Shown in pieces: positions 24,793 through 33,157 of a stretch of 35,320 bases of DNA (within the stretch, counting starts at the first letter, position 1; each line of letters starts with the position of its first letter). The stretch covers positions 1 to 35,320 of IMG/VR virus record IMGVR_UViG_3300048548_000315; one strand, 5' to 3'. This stretch comes from a virus. The position numbers were made by a program, and so were the translations under genes. The notes under the pieces are model-generated. The model did not search any database. It had not been told where the DNA came from and saw nothing but the letters and a program-made list of their open reading frames with translations.

Positions 24793-26016
24793 TTAGTATT
24801 TTTTTAGTTTTATTTTTAATTTTGAAGTATCATCGCCAATTACTCTTGCTACTGGTTTTCCGCTTGCATTAGCTTTATTATGTACCCCTCTCGGGTCCAT
24901 GCTAACATTTTTAGAAGTTTTTGCACTTTCTTTCACAGCATCTGCGCGACCCTGTTCATAAAAGTGATTAGCAATTGCATCTGGATTCATAGCTGTAAAT
25001 AAAGATTTATGATAGCCTTTAGCATCACTCATAACATTGTCATTATTAAGAAACTTCTTAATAAAGTTATTTATGTCGCCTTGAGCGGTTTTTACTTCAT
25101 TTGCATTTTTAACATTAAAGCGATATTTTTTATCTCCAACCTTATATTCAAAACCTTTGAATTGGTCATTAAAAACTTGCTCAGTTTTTTGTAAAAATAT
25201 GTTTTTCTGTTGCTCAGCTACCTTAGATGACTCTTCGGCTTCTTTATTATAGCGATTAAAAAACTCAACAGCTTCTTGTTGTTCAGCTGTAAGTTTAGAT
25301 CCTGCTTTAATTTCTTTATAATATTGATCTTTTAATCCTTCTAAAGATTGACGTGCTTTTGCAGCCTCTTCTTTAAAACGTAGTTTTTTACGTTTAATAT
25401 CGCGCTCATCATCAACGTCTTCGTCAAATGAAAAGCTATCTTCGATTAAAAAATCAATTTCGTCCGCAGATAAATGCGGTTTATTTTGTTTATAATAATC
25501 ACGTAACAATGCCATATCATCCACTGATGAATAATCTTTGTTTAGTGCTACGTAATCTTCAAGCGTACCGCCTGTTTCATTAATAAAGTCTACGACTTTT
25601 TGAATATTTTCCGGGAGTTCAATACCAGAATCTTGTTGCTCTTGAATAGCTTCTTCCACTTCAGATGCTAATTCTTGTGCTTCTTCTTGTACTGTTTCTT
25701 CCGGGGTTTCGTTTTCGGTGATTTCTTCTAAAACTACCGCTTCTTCTTCTTGGGTAGGTTCTTCGGAATCCCGTACTTCTTCTGCCACTTCTTGGCTAGC
25801 TTCGGGTTCGTCGCGTACAGGAACCTCATCTGTGCTTTGCTCTTGAACGGCATTTTCTTCGTTTTGTTCTTGTTCTGTTACTGGTGGTTGACGTAAATCA
25901 ACTTTATATACACCATCTTCAAATACAGCCCCTGATTTTTCAGCTGCTGCTTGTTCTTTTTCTTGAATTGACAACTCTTCGCTGTCAACTATCTTAGCTT
26001 CTACATTTTCAGCCAT
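24793..26016 (-). CDS. Scaffold-like protein
   Basis: The 407-residue product has a long acidic N-terminal half made almost wholly of Glu, Val, Gln, Asp and Thr (EEVRDSEEPTQEEEAVVLEE is typical). Then come helical coiled-coil-like segments (KLRFKEEAAKARQSLEGLKD; EFFNRYNKEAEESSKVAEQQ) and a basic C-terminus ending KLKIKLKKY. This charge layout and the place between portal and capsid genes are those of scaffolding proteins, whose basic C-terminal end binds the capsid protein. A minor structural protein with a disordered acidic half is the alternative. Confidence 0.75.
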   Translation of the reverse strand: MAENVEAKIVDSEELSIQEKEQAAAEKSGAVFEDGVYKVDLRQPPVTEQEQNEENAVQEQSTDEVPVRDEPEASQEVAEEVRDSEEPTQEEEAVVLEEITENETPEETVQEEAQELASEVEEAIQEQQDSGIELPENIQKVVDFINETGGTLEDYVALNKDYSSVDDMALLRDYYKQNKPHLSADEIDFLIEDSFSFDEDVDDERDIKRKKLRFKEEAAKARQSLEGLKDQYYKEIKAGSKLTAEQQEAVEFFNRYNKEAEESSKVAEQQKNIFLQKTEQVFNDQFKGFEYKVGDKKYRFNVKNANEVKTAQGDINNFIKKFLNNDNVMSDAKGYHKSLFTAMNPDAIANHFYEQGRADAVKESAKTSKNVSMDPRGVHNKANASGKPVARVIGDDTSKLKIKLKKY

Positions 26017-26047
26017 AATAAAATATTATAAGATTATACACTATACA

Positions 26048-28471
26048 TTACCTAGGTTCGAAAGAACCTAAGTCAAAATCACCACTAAGTATATCATTAC
26101 CTGCTGATTCGAATGATTTAGGTGGTAAATTATTTTTTCTTTGATTAATTAGCTCGCTTTGTTGGGATGCTTGTAATTTTGTACGATCATCTTTGCGATC
26201 TTCTTTTTCTTTAATTGTTTGTTTCTGCACATCAACTTCCATGCCTTTTAGCTGCATGTTCATTTGAAACTCAAGATTCATTAAATCTTTCTTAAGTTGT
26301 GCTTCTTGCATTAAGCGTTGCATATCAAGCTGAGACTCTATTTGTTTTAACTCTGCTTTCTGAGCGGTTAGCGCTTGCTGTTTTTGCACTTCTGCCTGCG
26401 CTGCCACTTGCTGAGTTTGCGCATTTGCCTGTGCTTGCATTTGAATATTCTGTTGTTGCATTGCTTGGTCACGCTCTAATTTTTTACGTCTGCGTATTTT
26501 AAGCATTTGATTTGCTAACTGAATATTTTTAATTTCCCGAAGATCAATAGCATCTTCTAAATCAATAAGCCCTGCAGACAATGCAGTTTGAATATTGTTT
26601 TCAAGTTTTTGTTGCTCTTCTTCGTCTGGCATTAAATCAATAAATATGCCAAAATCGTGAATGTGCAACTCTGATAGTTCAGCCAAAGTTGCTACATTAT
26701 GTACGCCGATAGATTGTATGAATGCTTCACGCGCCGGTGAATATTCTATAACGTCTGAAACGCGTAGTGATATTTTTTCTGCAGTTTCCGCTGCTAAGAA
26801 CAATCCTGCATTTAGTATGTGTCTTGTGGCGGTATTTGAATTTGCTGCTGCAATTTTTTGTATTCCAACTAGTGCTCTACTATCCGGAGTACTACCGTCA
26901 CGAGCCTCATTTAGCCCGGTTGCATCTCGCATCATTTGTAAATAGTAATTGTATGTACTAATCAATGATGAAATTTTATTGCCCCCAGAGCCAGCTGATA
27001 TTTGTTGAATAGGAACTTTGCCCGGATTCATATCGCCTTCTGAAGTAAATGATCTACCAATTACAGAACCTGTTTGGAAAAACATATTTAACGCTTCTTG
27101 CGGGCTATAATTTGTTCCATTACCTAAATCTATTTCTGCCAGACCGTCGGCGTCTAAATAAACACCGTCTGGAACGATTTTAGATAATACCTGTTGAAGT
27201 TTTAAATGGGTTAGCTGAATCATATCAGCAAAACCTGTAATTCTGCTTACTAATGATTCGATACGACCTTGGTACATACGTGGCGCTACTATTGAGTAAT
27301 TCATTTTTACTTTATTAGCATCACTTTTTGGGCGCATCATATTTTCACAAAGCTCCCATTTTAATAACATATTAGCACCTGGGACATATACTCCTTCGTA
27401 TAATACTTCAATATTTGTAGCTATTCTTTCAAACCTTGCCCTTGGATCTTTAGGAGGATTAAATGAATCATCTTTTTTAATTGCTTTTTTAGCTCCGGTT
27501 CCTGTTTCTTTTATTTTATAAACTTCATTGTGAAAAGTTTTATAATTAAAATACAGCACATCTACCGTGTTAGAATCTTCTTTTTTAGCTATAGGGTTAT
27601 GCCTATTATATATTCTATAATTTGAATACCCTTCGGAAGAAAGTTTTTCTAATTGTTCATTTGTAATATTTGGAAATTCTTTCTTTAATTCATTAATTGG
27701 TATTGTTTTAATTTCGCCAATATAATATATATCGTCATAATATGGCGATTCTGTGTATGAATGCACAATATTAGCCGGGTCTACATAATCAATTTTTATA
27801 CCTTCTGAATTATTATATGTAGTTTTTACTGCAGCAGTACCTAAAACAGCAAGATCATAATATAATTGCTTTTTAGTTAATTCATATCTATTCTTATTTA
27901 GAATAACATTTATTGCTTCTTCTTCCGCAATTTCAATAGCTTGTTTATAGTTAAGCTGCATATGTAATTGCAACTCTTCTTCATTTTCAGGAAGTTCAGC
28001 CATATTACTTTCCTGAAGGTTTATACCAAAATTAGCTTGCGCAAAATCGTTAAGCTCTTTTGTTTGCATATCTCTAAGTATACCTTCCATATACTCAGTG
28101 CGTTTGTTAACACCAAAAGGATCTTGCGAATATGCCTTAATATCATAAGTACGATTAGCCATGCCATTCACTACAATATCTACAAACTTAGGTATAATTG
28201 GAACAGGTTTCCAATCAAGATTAAGATAAGACATATCGCCATTGATAGACAGCTCATCTTTATATTTTTGAACAGATTGCTCGCCTCGAGCATATAGGCG
28301 CAAATTGTGGTAAGCATTTTGGTTTACATAAAATCTGTTTGTAGCTGCGTCTCTTTTAAACCATTCGTTTTCAATAGCACGCGCTATTTCAAGACCATAT
28401 TCTGGACTTGCTTTTTCTACATCGCTAACTGTTTGGCTAGGAAAATAACTTTTTACAACTGACTCAGCCAT
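26048..28471 (-). CDS. Portal protein
   Basis: The 807-residue protein lies directly between the large terminase and scaffold genes and overlaps the terminase gene by 8 bases. It has the layout of portals: a mixed wing region (ELTKKQLYYDLAVLGTAAVK; YVDPANIVHSYTESPYYDDI), a clip/stem region (SLVSRITGFADMIQLTHLKL; VLSKIVPDGVYLDADGLAEI; TYNYYLQMMRDATGLNEARD) and a long Gln/Lys-rich coiled-coil C-terminus (MQQQNIQMQAQANAQTQQVA onward). The MMRDATGLNEARDG part is very typical of podovirus portals of this group. It forms the dodecameric DNA entry ring at one vertex. Confidence 0.85.
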   Translation of the reverse strand: MAESVVKSYFPSQTVSDVEKASPEYGLEIARAIENEWFKRDAATNRFYVNQNAYHNLRLYARGEQSVQKYKDELSINGDMSYLNLDWKPVPIIPKFVDIVVNGMANRTYDIKAYSQDPFGVNKRTEYMEGILRDMQTKELNDFAQANFGINLQESNMAELPENEEELQLHMQLNYKQAIEIAEEEAINVILNKNRYELTKKQLYYDLAVLGTAAVKTTYNNSEGIKIDYVDPANIVHSYTESPYYDDIYYIGEIKTIPINELKKEFPNITNEQLEKLSSEGYSNYRIYNRHNPIAKKEDSNTVDVLYFNYKTFHNEVYKIKETGTGAKKAIKKDDSFNPPKDPRARFERIATNIEVLYEGVYVPGANMLLKWELCENMMRPKSDANKVKMNYSIVAPRMYQGRIESLVSRITGFADMIQLTHLKLQQVLSKIVPDGVYLDADGLAEIDLGNGTNYSPQEALNMFFQTGSVIGRSFTSEGDMNPGKVPIQQISAGSGGNKISSLISTYNYYLQMMRDATGLNEARDGSTPDSRALVGIQKIAAANSNTATRHILNAGLFLAAETAEKISLRVSDVIEYSPAREAFIQSIGVHNVATLAELSELHIHDFGIFIDLMPDEEEQQKLENNIQTALSAGLIDLEDAIDLREIKNIQLANQMLKIRRRKKLERDQAMQQQNIQMQAQANAQTQQVAAQAEVQKQQALTAQKAELKQIESQLDMQRLMQEAQLKKDLMNLEFQMNMQLKGMEVDVQKQTIKEKEDRKDDRTKLQASQQSELINQRKNNLPPKSFESAGNDILSGDFDLGSFEPR

Positions 28472-30683
28472 AATTTTTTATTATTTTAGATTGTGAACCA
28501 TCGTTTTTATATCTAGCGATGTTCAGATTAAGCTTTAATTTTTGTTTTTCTTGATTTGGGGCATATAAATTTTTATTACAAGCCATAATTGCTAAGCCAG
28601 AACTAATGGCGGCATCATATTTTGTTCTTTTGTTTATATCAAATTTTGCCCAATCATTTAATGTATTATTGAAATACATATTTCCATATTCGCCATTTTC
28701 TGATAAACCAACATATTTTTGTATGTATGATTCTATTGCAGCGGCATGTGCTTGCCGTATATCTTCAGAAGAGTTAGGAATTCCACCAATTTCTTTTTCT
28801 GTAACAGATAGCTTGTTTCTAGCTCTGTCAGGTCTATTCATTGAAAATCCGCGATAACCTCTTCTTCTTAAATAATATAATAATCTAGGTTTGTTATTTT
28901 CCGCAAGCAATGGCATTCCGTAAAATACCAATGACATAAGCACATCTTCAAAAAACATTTCTGCTGTTTGTGGGCGCGCTACATATTCTAAAAAAAACAT
29001 ATTAGCAGGAGCATCTTCCATACTAAATTTTGTTAATCCATGCAGTGCGCCTTTAGATCCTTGCCCGTCTGTAGTACCTGATATATCGTAACTATCACAG
29101 CCAAAGGCACCCATATGCTCATTTCCAGGGTAATTTACCCCATTCTTTACTATTACACGGTTTTGTAAATTTGCAGGTGGCACCCAGCTTACTTTAAATC
29201 TTCCATTTGGGTTTGGTACGAACTCTACTTTACTATCTTTTATTCCATTTTCCCATTGAAAGCTACCTGTTGTAACCCCTGCTAAAGATTCAATATCGTC
29301 ATTATAATCTATTTGCTCGTATATTCTAGCTAGATTAAATATGCTATTTTTTGTTTCATCTCGAAACGCATGCTCTTCAGTGCGCGGGAATTGCCTGTAA
29401 TATTCGTTTAAGCCGTCCTGGTCGCCTTTTAATCCATCAACCTCATTATCCCAATGCTCTATTACTCCTTGGTCAATGAGGTCCCCGTATGGGCCTTCAG
29501 CTGGTTCTGCCGGCGTATCAAAGACAGGGTGTCCATAAGAATCAATGAATCCTTCGTAATTCCACTCCATAGGTATGAACAAACTATATAATCCGCTGCG
29601 AGTCTGTCCATTGCGGTTTCTTTTTGTAACGTTGGAATCATTATATAATTTTTTAAAGTTTTCACCACCTTTATCTAATGCGTTTGATGTTGATCCCATC
29701 ATACACTTACCTATAACTCTACTACCTAATCTTAATGTAGTTTTTGTTACACGCCAGTTATTTAATATGTTATCCGGCTTTTCCCATTTACCACTTTCGT
29801 CGTGTACTAACAGTTTTAGTTTTTCACCGTCATAACTGTTGTCACCTGTATTTTTCCAGTCAATAGTTGTATCTAAGCCTTCAAGCTCTTCGCGCTGCTG
29901 TCCTGATGCTATTGATTTTCTTGTTAATTTTGATGCGGGTACCCTGTAAGCTAGTTCTGTTTTTGGGCGGTCCATACCGTCTTGTATTGGTTTAAAAAAG
30001 AACGGATAGTTTATTGATATTGGTACAACTTTATCTGTAAACATTTTTTTTGCATCGGAACCAGATTTGGACAATATTCCGAAACGTGCGTCGCTTGATA
30101 TTGTAGCCCAGTTAACGGTTTCAGCCGATGCCATAAACGAAAATCCCGAACGTCTGTTTTTGAGATAGCACATTCCATAACACCTGGTATCTGCTTTGCA
30201 AGCTTCCCAGAAAATAAAGAAAAGTCTGTTTGCTTCTCTAAACTCAGGTGCCCCAACATCAATCTTGGTCCACTGCAAGTACATATAGTTAGTACCAGTA
30301 ATGTAAGTAGCCACGCCCTTATTATAGAACCAATGGCCTTCTTCACGTCTTTTGAATTCTTCATCTATATATGGCTCCCATTTTTCTTGGAATTCGGGAG
30401 GATAATTTTTCCAATCAAATATGGTTTTTATTTTACTTAACTCTTTAGGGTATTCTGCTTTAACCCATTTATCATCACCTTTACTTAATTTAGCGGGCGC
30501 GGGAGGTAAAGCTATTTTGAGATTTTGTATGCTATACACATCGCCAATCTGTCCGGTTTTGCTTATAACAACAATATCTTCTTCCTTGTTATAACCGTAT
30601 TTCCACCGCTTAGCTTTATTAAATCTTTTAAGCTTGTTTATTTTAATGGGCTCTATAACCTTATATAAAGTTTGCTTATACAT
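28464..30683 (-). CDS. terL: Terminase large subunit
   Basis: The 739-residue packaging motor has an N-terminal ATPase and a C-terminal nuclease. The Walker A-like loop is the degenerate LKNRRSGFSFMAS (K175 to S182), and Walker B is KLLVHDESG with D295 and E296. The nuclease begins at AFGCDSYDISGT (D530, D533), with an RNase H-like Asp. Other typical stretches are YITGTNYMYLQWTKID and RLFFIFWEACKADTRCYG. The overall build agrees with large terminases of crAss-like and related phages. The start overlaps the stop of the small-subunit-like gene by one base (TAATG), and the end overlaps the portal start by 8 bases, as in coupled packaging genes. Confidence 0.92.
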   Translation of the reverse strand: MYKQTLYKVIEPIKINKLKRFNKAKRWKYGYNKEEDIVVISKTGQIGDVYSIQNLKIALPPAPAKLSKGDDKWVKAEYPKELSKIKTIFDWKNYPPEFQEKWEPYIDEEFKRREEGHWFYNKGVATYITGTNYMYLQWTKIDVGAPEFREANRLFFIFWEACKADTRCYGMCYLKNRRSGFSFMASAETVNWATISSDARFGILSKSGSDAKKMFTDKVVPISINYPFFFKPIQDGMDRPKTELAYRVPASKLTRKSIASGQQREELEGLDTTIDWKNTGDNSYDGEKLKLLVHDESGKWEKPDNILNNWRVTKTTLRLGSRVIGKCMMGSTSNALDKGGENFKKLYNDSNVTKRNRNGQTRSGLYSLFIPMEWNYEGFIDSYGHPVFDTPAEPAEGPYGDLIDQGVIEHWDNEVDGLKGDQDGLNEYYRQFPRTEEHAFRDETKNSIFNLARIYEQIDYNDDIESLAGVTTGSFQWENGIKDSKVEFVPNPNGRFKVSWVPPANLQNRVIVKNGVNYPGNEHMGAFGCDSYDISGTTDGQGSKGALHGLTKFSMEDAPANMFFLEYVARPQTAEMFFEDVLMSLVFYGMPLLAENNKPRLLYYLRRRGYRGFSMNRPDRARNKLSVTEKEIGGIPNSSEDIRQAHAAAIESYIQKYVGLSENGEYGNMYFNNTLNDWAKFDINKRTKYDAAISSGLAIMACNKNLYAPNQEKQKLKLNLNIARYKNDGSQSKIIKNYG

Positions 30684-30958
30684 TACCTACTTCTTTTTTC
30701 AGCAAAACCTTTAAACGCTTCTTTTGTTTCTTTCCGCGGTTTATTTTCAAGTATAGCTTCCTCTTCTTGGATTCTATTCAATATTTCAAAAGCATCAAAT
30801 ATTGCAAGCTTTTTTGTAGCCGCAGCGTTTTTAAGCCTGTCTGTTGAAACATCATCTTCTGTGTTAGTAATGATTTTTTCTTCAGCAACCTTTATAAGCT
30901 CATCAACTGCTTTGCGTCCAGCTTGGATTATATTCTTCTTCGTTTCCTTGATACTCAT
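30683..30958 (-). CDS. Terminase small subunit-like protein
   Basis: I place the start at the ATG at 30958, giving 91 residues beginning MSIKETKKNIIQAGRKAVDE. The alternative ATG at 30988 would extend deeper into the upstream gene and adds ten residues that look unlike the family. The middle (DRLKNAAATKKLAIFDAFEI, then LNRIQEEE) is a pattern I recall for small proteins directly upstream of the large terminase in marine phages. Such proteins recognise packaging DNA and regulate TerL. The product is helical and charged, with no clear helix-turn-helix. It is coupled to terL by a one-base overlap. Confidence 0.6.
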   Translation of the reverse strand: MSIKETKKNIIQAGRKAVDELIKVAEEKIITNTEDDVSTDRLKNAAATKKLAIFDAFEILNRIQEEEAILENKPRKETKEAFKGFAEKRSR

Positions 30959-31508
30959 ATTTAATTGAAATTGAATTGGTCGGCACACGATACATTCTTT
31001 CGCCCTCTATAATAAATTCATATTCACTTGAAGGTGTGAAACCAACTAAGCATTCGTTTTTAATACCGTTTTTTTCTAAGGCTTTATCAGTATATTTTAT
31101 AATACCTATTAAAGGTCTTTCTTGGTCGGTATTAAATTTATCATTAGATTTTAAAGGCTTTACAAAACAAAAACCTTTTGGTGCGTGCCATTTGCTATTA
31201 CGCTTGTATAAAAAAATTTGGTCGGCAGTTATAAAGTATTTGTCTTCTTCAAAGTAACTTGATGAATTTTTTTCTTTACCACGAACATCATACCATCTGC
31301 GAAAAACATTATGGTGTACGATTACTTCGTCACCTTTTTTAATATCTGTTTTTTCGGCTAATGGGGTTTCAAGCACAATAGCATTTCTGCTAATATACCT
31401 ATGATCAGATATTTCTGTATTTAATATTAATTCGTTATCGCCAATTTGTTTTTTGTTATTATAACGCTCTTCTTTTGGCTCAACTATAAAACTAAAAATG
31501 CTTCGCAT
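30903..31508 (-). CDS. GroES-like co-chaperonin domain protein (tentative)
   Basis: The 201-residue product begins MRSIFSFIVEPKEERYNN and has a beta-rich N-terminal half with RYISRNAIVLETPLAEKTDI followed by KKGDEVIVHHNVFRRWYDVR. The order of a basic strand, an I-x-x-GD turn and VIVHHNVFR resembles the beta-barrel of GroES and phage co-chaperonins (where the turn is I-K-x-GD-x-V). A second half has GFCFVKPLKSNDKF, PLIGIIKYTD, ECLVGFTPSSEYEFI and SIKYEYQGNEEEYNPSW, suggesting a duplicated barrel. No mobile-loop sequence can be named. I recall marine phage relatives with such an annotation. The stop overlaps the next gene by 56 bases. Confidence 0.5.
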   Translation of the reverse strand: MRSIFSFIVEPKEERYNNKKQIGDNELILNTEISDHRYISRNAIVLETPLAEKTDIKKGDEVIVHHNVFRRWYDVRGKEKNSSSYFEEDKYFITADQIFLYKRNSKWHAPKGFCFVKPLKSNDKFNTDQERPLIGIIKYTDKALEKNGIKNECLVGFTPSSEYEFIIEGERMYRVPTNSISIKYEYQGNEEEYNPSWTQSS

Positions 31509-31727
31509 TTAATATTCTAGGTTATATTCAACCGCGACTGCCATGTTTTTATTAAAATCTTTCCAAGGCAATACTTCGTTGTTTTTCTTAATATAAATAC
31601 TAAATTTATTTTCTTCCTCAACTATATCACAAATAGTATGCCCCCCGTAGACCTCTTGGCCTACGGAGTAATGCATAGCTTCATTTTTATAGTCTCTCCC
31701 GATACTAATCTTTCTTATCAGATTCAT
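31509..31727 (-). CDS. Small conserved phage protein, unknown function
   Basis: The 72-residue frame reads MNLIRKISIGRDYKNEAMHY, then SVGQEVYGGHTI and a strand-rich end with IYIKKNNEVLPWKDFNKNMA and VEYNLEY. It directly precedes the GroES-like gene, with stop and start codons abutting at 31508/31509. I recall short proteins with the same MNLIRKISIG start and the W-K-x-FNKNM end in Bacteroidota phages; no function is attached to them. The small beta-like domain could bind a virion or chaperone partner, but nothing in the sequence shows this. Confidence 0.6.
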   Translation of the reverse strand: MNLIRKISIGRDYKNEAMHYSVGQEVYGGHTICDIVEEENKFSIYIKKNNEVLPWKDFNKNMAVAVEYNLEY

Positions 31728-31965
31728 CTTCTTCCGGGATTGCTACATAAGTTCCATCTTGAATGTTTACGGATACTTTACCGTATTCTTCTTCAAGTTC
31801 TTTTTGGAACGTTTGTAATTGTCCTTGGATTTCTCCGGTCTGGTGCAATAGGCTGTGTTTTTCAACTTCTAGTTGTCCTAATTGCATTTGTGATTGGTTT
31901 AGAGCTGATACAAACCCTTGTAGTTTTTGTAATTGCTCTTCGGTTAATTTTGCGTCGTTAGACAT
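31705..31965 (-). CDS. Small coiled-coil protein
   Basis: This 86-residue protein is helical throughout most of its length (QLQKLQGFVSALNQSQMQLG; EIQGQLQTFQKELEEEYGKV) with the heptad-like spacing of Leu and Gln of a coiled coil. It ends in a short beta-like segment (VNIQDGTYVAIP) and an acidic tail (EEDESDKKD). Its end overlaps the next start by 23 bases. Similar small coiled-coil proteins are common near packaging genes in marine phages. It may be a structural or assembly factor; no enzyme motif is seen. Confidence 0.6.
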   Translation of the reverse strand: MSNDAKLTEEQLQKLQGFVSALNQSQMQLGQLEVEKHSLLHQTGEIQGQLQTFQKELEEEYGKVSVNIQDGTYVAIPEEDESDKKD

Positions 31966-31995
31966 AATTTAATTGTATTTAATTGTTAATAATAA

Positions 31996-32337
31996 TTATG
32001 CAGTTGGTAACTGCTTTGTTACACTTGTAGGTGTAATTTTTTCTTCAATTTGAGAATCAAGACCTTCTTTGATTGCTTCAACATCTAACTCGCTTGCTTC
32101 TAGCCACGCCTCCACAACCTCTTGTGTAAGATCTTCAAAAGCTGTATAATCATCAGCGTCAGCTGCTGCAACAGTTTGCGTGCCGATAGAGTTTGCTGTA
32201 TAAGCATTACCATCCGCATCTGTTTGATCCGACTCAGCTGTTAATCCCCAATGGATATTGTAAACAACATCTGCAAGATCTTCTTGTGAAGGATATGTGT
32301 CTAAAGCATTAATTGTCCAAGAATATGTATTTGCCAT
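31996..32337 (-). CDS. DUF7936-like conserved phage protein
   Basis: This 113-residue protein begins NTYSWTINALDTYPSQEDLA and continues DVVYNIHWGLTAE, TYTAFEDLTQE-like stretches, VEAWLEASELDVEAIKEGLD and SQIEEKITP, ending KQLPTA. The string of YSW-I-ALD-YP, VVY-IHW, GTQTV and W-L-E...LD-QIE matches my memory of DUF7936 proteins, which are frequent in cyanophages and other marine phages. Their function is unknown; a small virion-associated protein is likely. It lies between the fibre genes and the small packaging-side genes, after a 64-base AT-rich gap in which no clear promoter or terminator is seen. Confidence 0.75.
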   Translation of the reverse strand: MANTYSWTINALDTYPSQEDLADVVYNIHWGLTAESDQTDADGNAYTANSIGTQTVAAADADDYTAFEDLTQEVVEAWLEASELDVEAIKEGLDSQIEEKITPTSVTKQLPTA

Positions 32338-32401
32338 TTTTTGTTTTTATTAATTAATATTTGTATAAAGTTATTATTACACAATTGTTTAGGTTTTTAT
32401 T

Positions 32402-33157
32402 TTAGCTTACTACGTCTACGTGTATTTTCACGGTTCCTATAGTTGACCCGCATCTTGCTAGGTATACTTCTAAGTTGTGGTAAGTTGATGTTACTGAAAC
32501 ATTAGGCGACCTTAGCCAAAAATTTTTACTAGGATAACCGGAGTTTGAGGCTTCAGCGTAAAGATAAAAAGGAGATGAGGGATTTCCACCAGCGTCAAAA
32601 GCTAAGCCAGTGTTGCTAGAAGGCGTCCCGCCGGAATCTCTATTCCACCTAAGCTGGGTAGTACCATCTGCTACATATGACCAAGTAACATTGCTATAAG
32701 AGGCTGTATCAGTAGTAGAAGTTTGAAAATTATTGGCTGAATTAGAAAAACCATAAGAAGGCTGCCCTGCGTTTTTACTGTCATTCCAAAGCGTAATATC
32801 ATCTACCTGCACATCTCCTGTATAGTCAGAACCTGAAACATAATGTATAACTATTTTAACGGTATTACCTATATAATTAGTCAAATCTACTTCAATTGAT
32901 TCATAAGAACTACAATTATATTGCCCGCTTTTGGTAGCTAAAGCCGAGCTTAACCCCAAGCCGTGATCATAACTATACCACTCAGACATTGCATGCGGCG
33001 CTGTTTGATTTATGCCCCCCGCTTCACCTAATTTAAACAAACTACCACTTTGCGGTGTTGTTCCCCCCGCAAAATTTGAATTTGCAGTATTTGACGCTCT
33101 GCCTAGCTCTGTATTTATATCAGACACACTAATTTGTCCGCTACTTGGTAAAGGCAT
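32402..33157 (-). CDS. Fibre-associated or adhesin protein with jelly-roll-like domain
   Basis: The 251-residue protein begins MPLPSSGQISVSDINTELGR, an N-terminal start common to many phage fibre and virion proteins, followed by APHAMSEWYSYDH. The rest (from residue ~70) is Ser/Thr/Asn/Gly-rich and strand-forming (SIEVDLTNYIGNTVKIVIHY; GDVQVDDITLWND), resembling a MAM- or carbohydrate-binding-like beta sandwich. It probably sits at the tip or side of the tail and binds a host surface glycan. It overlaps the preceding large fibre gene by 17 bases. Which domain family it belongs to cannot be settled by reading. Confidence 0.65.
   Translation of the reverse strand: MPLPSSGQISVSDINTELGRASNTANSNFAGGTTPQSGSLFKLGEAGGINQTAPHAMSEWYSYDHGLGLSSALATKSGQYNCSSYESIEVDLTNYIGNTVKIVIHYVSGSDYTGDVQVDDITLWNDSKNAGQPSYGFSNSANNFQTSTTDTASYSNVTWSYVADGTTQLRWNRDSGGTPSSNTGLAFDAGGNPSSPFYLYAEASNSGYPSKNFWLRSPNVSVTSTYHNLEVYLARCGSTIGTVKIHVDVVS

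Noticed and set aside
30011-30364. 117-residue frame on the same strand inside terL
   Set aside because: It is entirely within the terminase ATPase region, which is conserved in the main frame.
30958-30988. Earlier ATG at 30988 for the terminase small subunit-like gene
   Set aside because: The ten added residues (MCRPIQFQLN) look unrelated to the family and increase overlap with the GroES-like gene; the ATG at 30958 gives the expected start.
31645-31666. CCGTAG...CTACGG inverted repeat
   Set aside because: It lies inside a small coding gene and six pairs can arise by chance there.
32338-32401. Possible promoter in the 64-base gap before the DUF7936-like gene
   Set aside because: No clear -33/-7 (TTTG / TAnnTTTG) or sigma70-type pair with proper spacing could be found.
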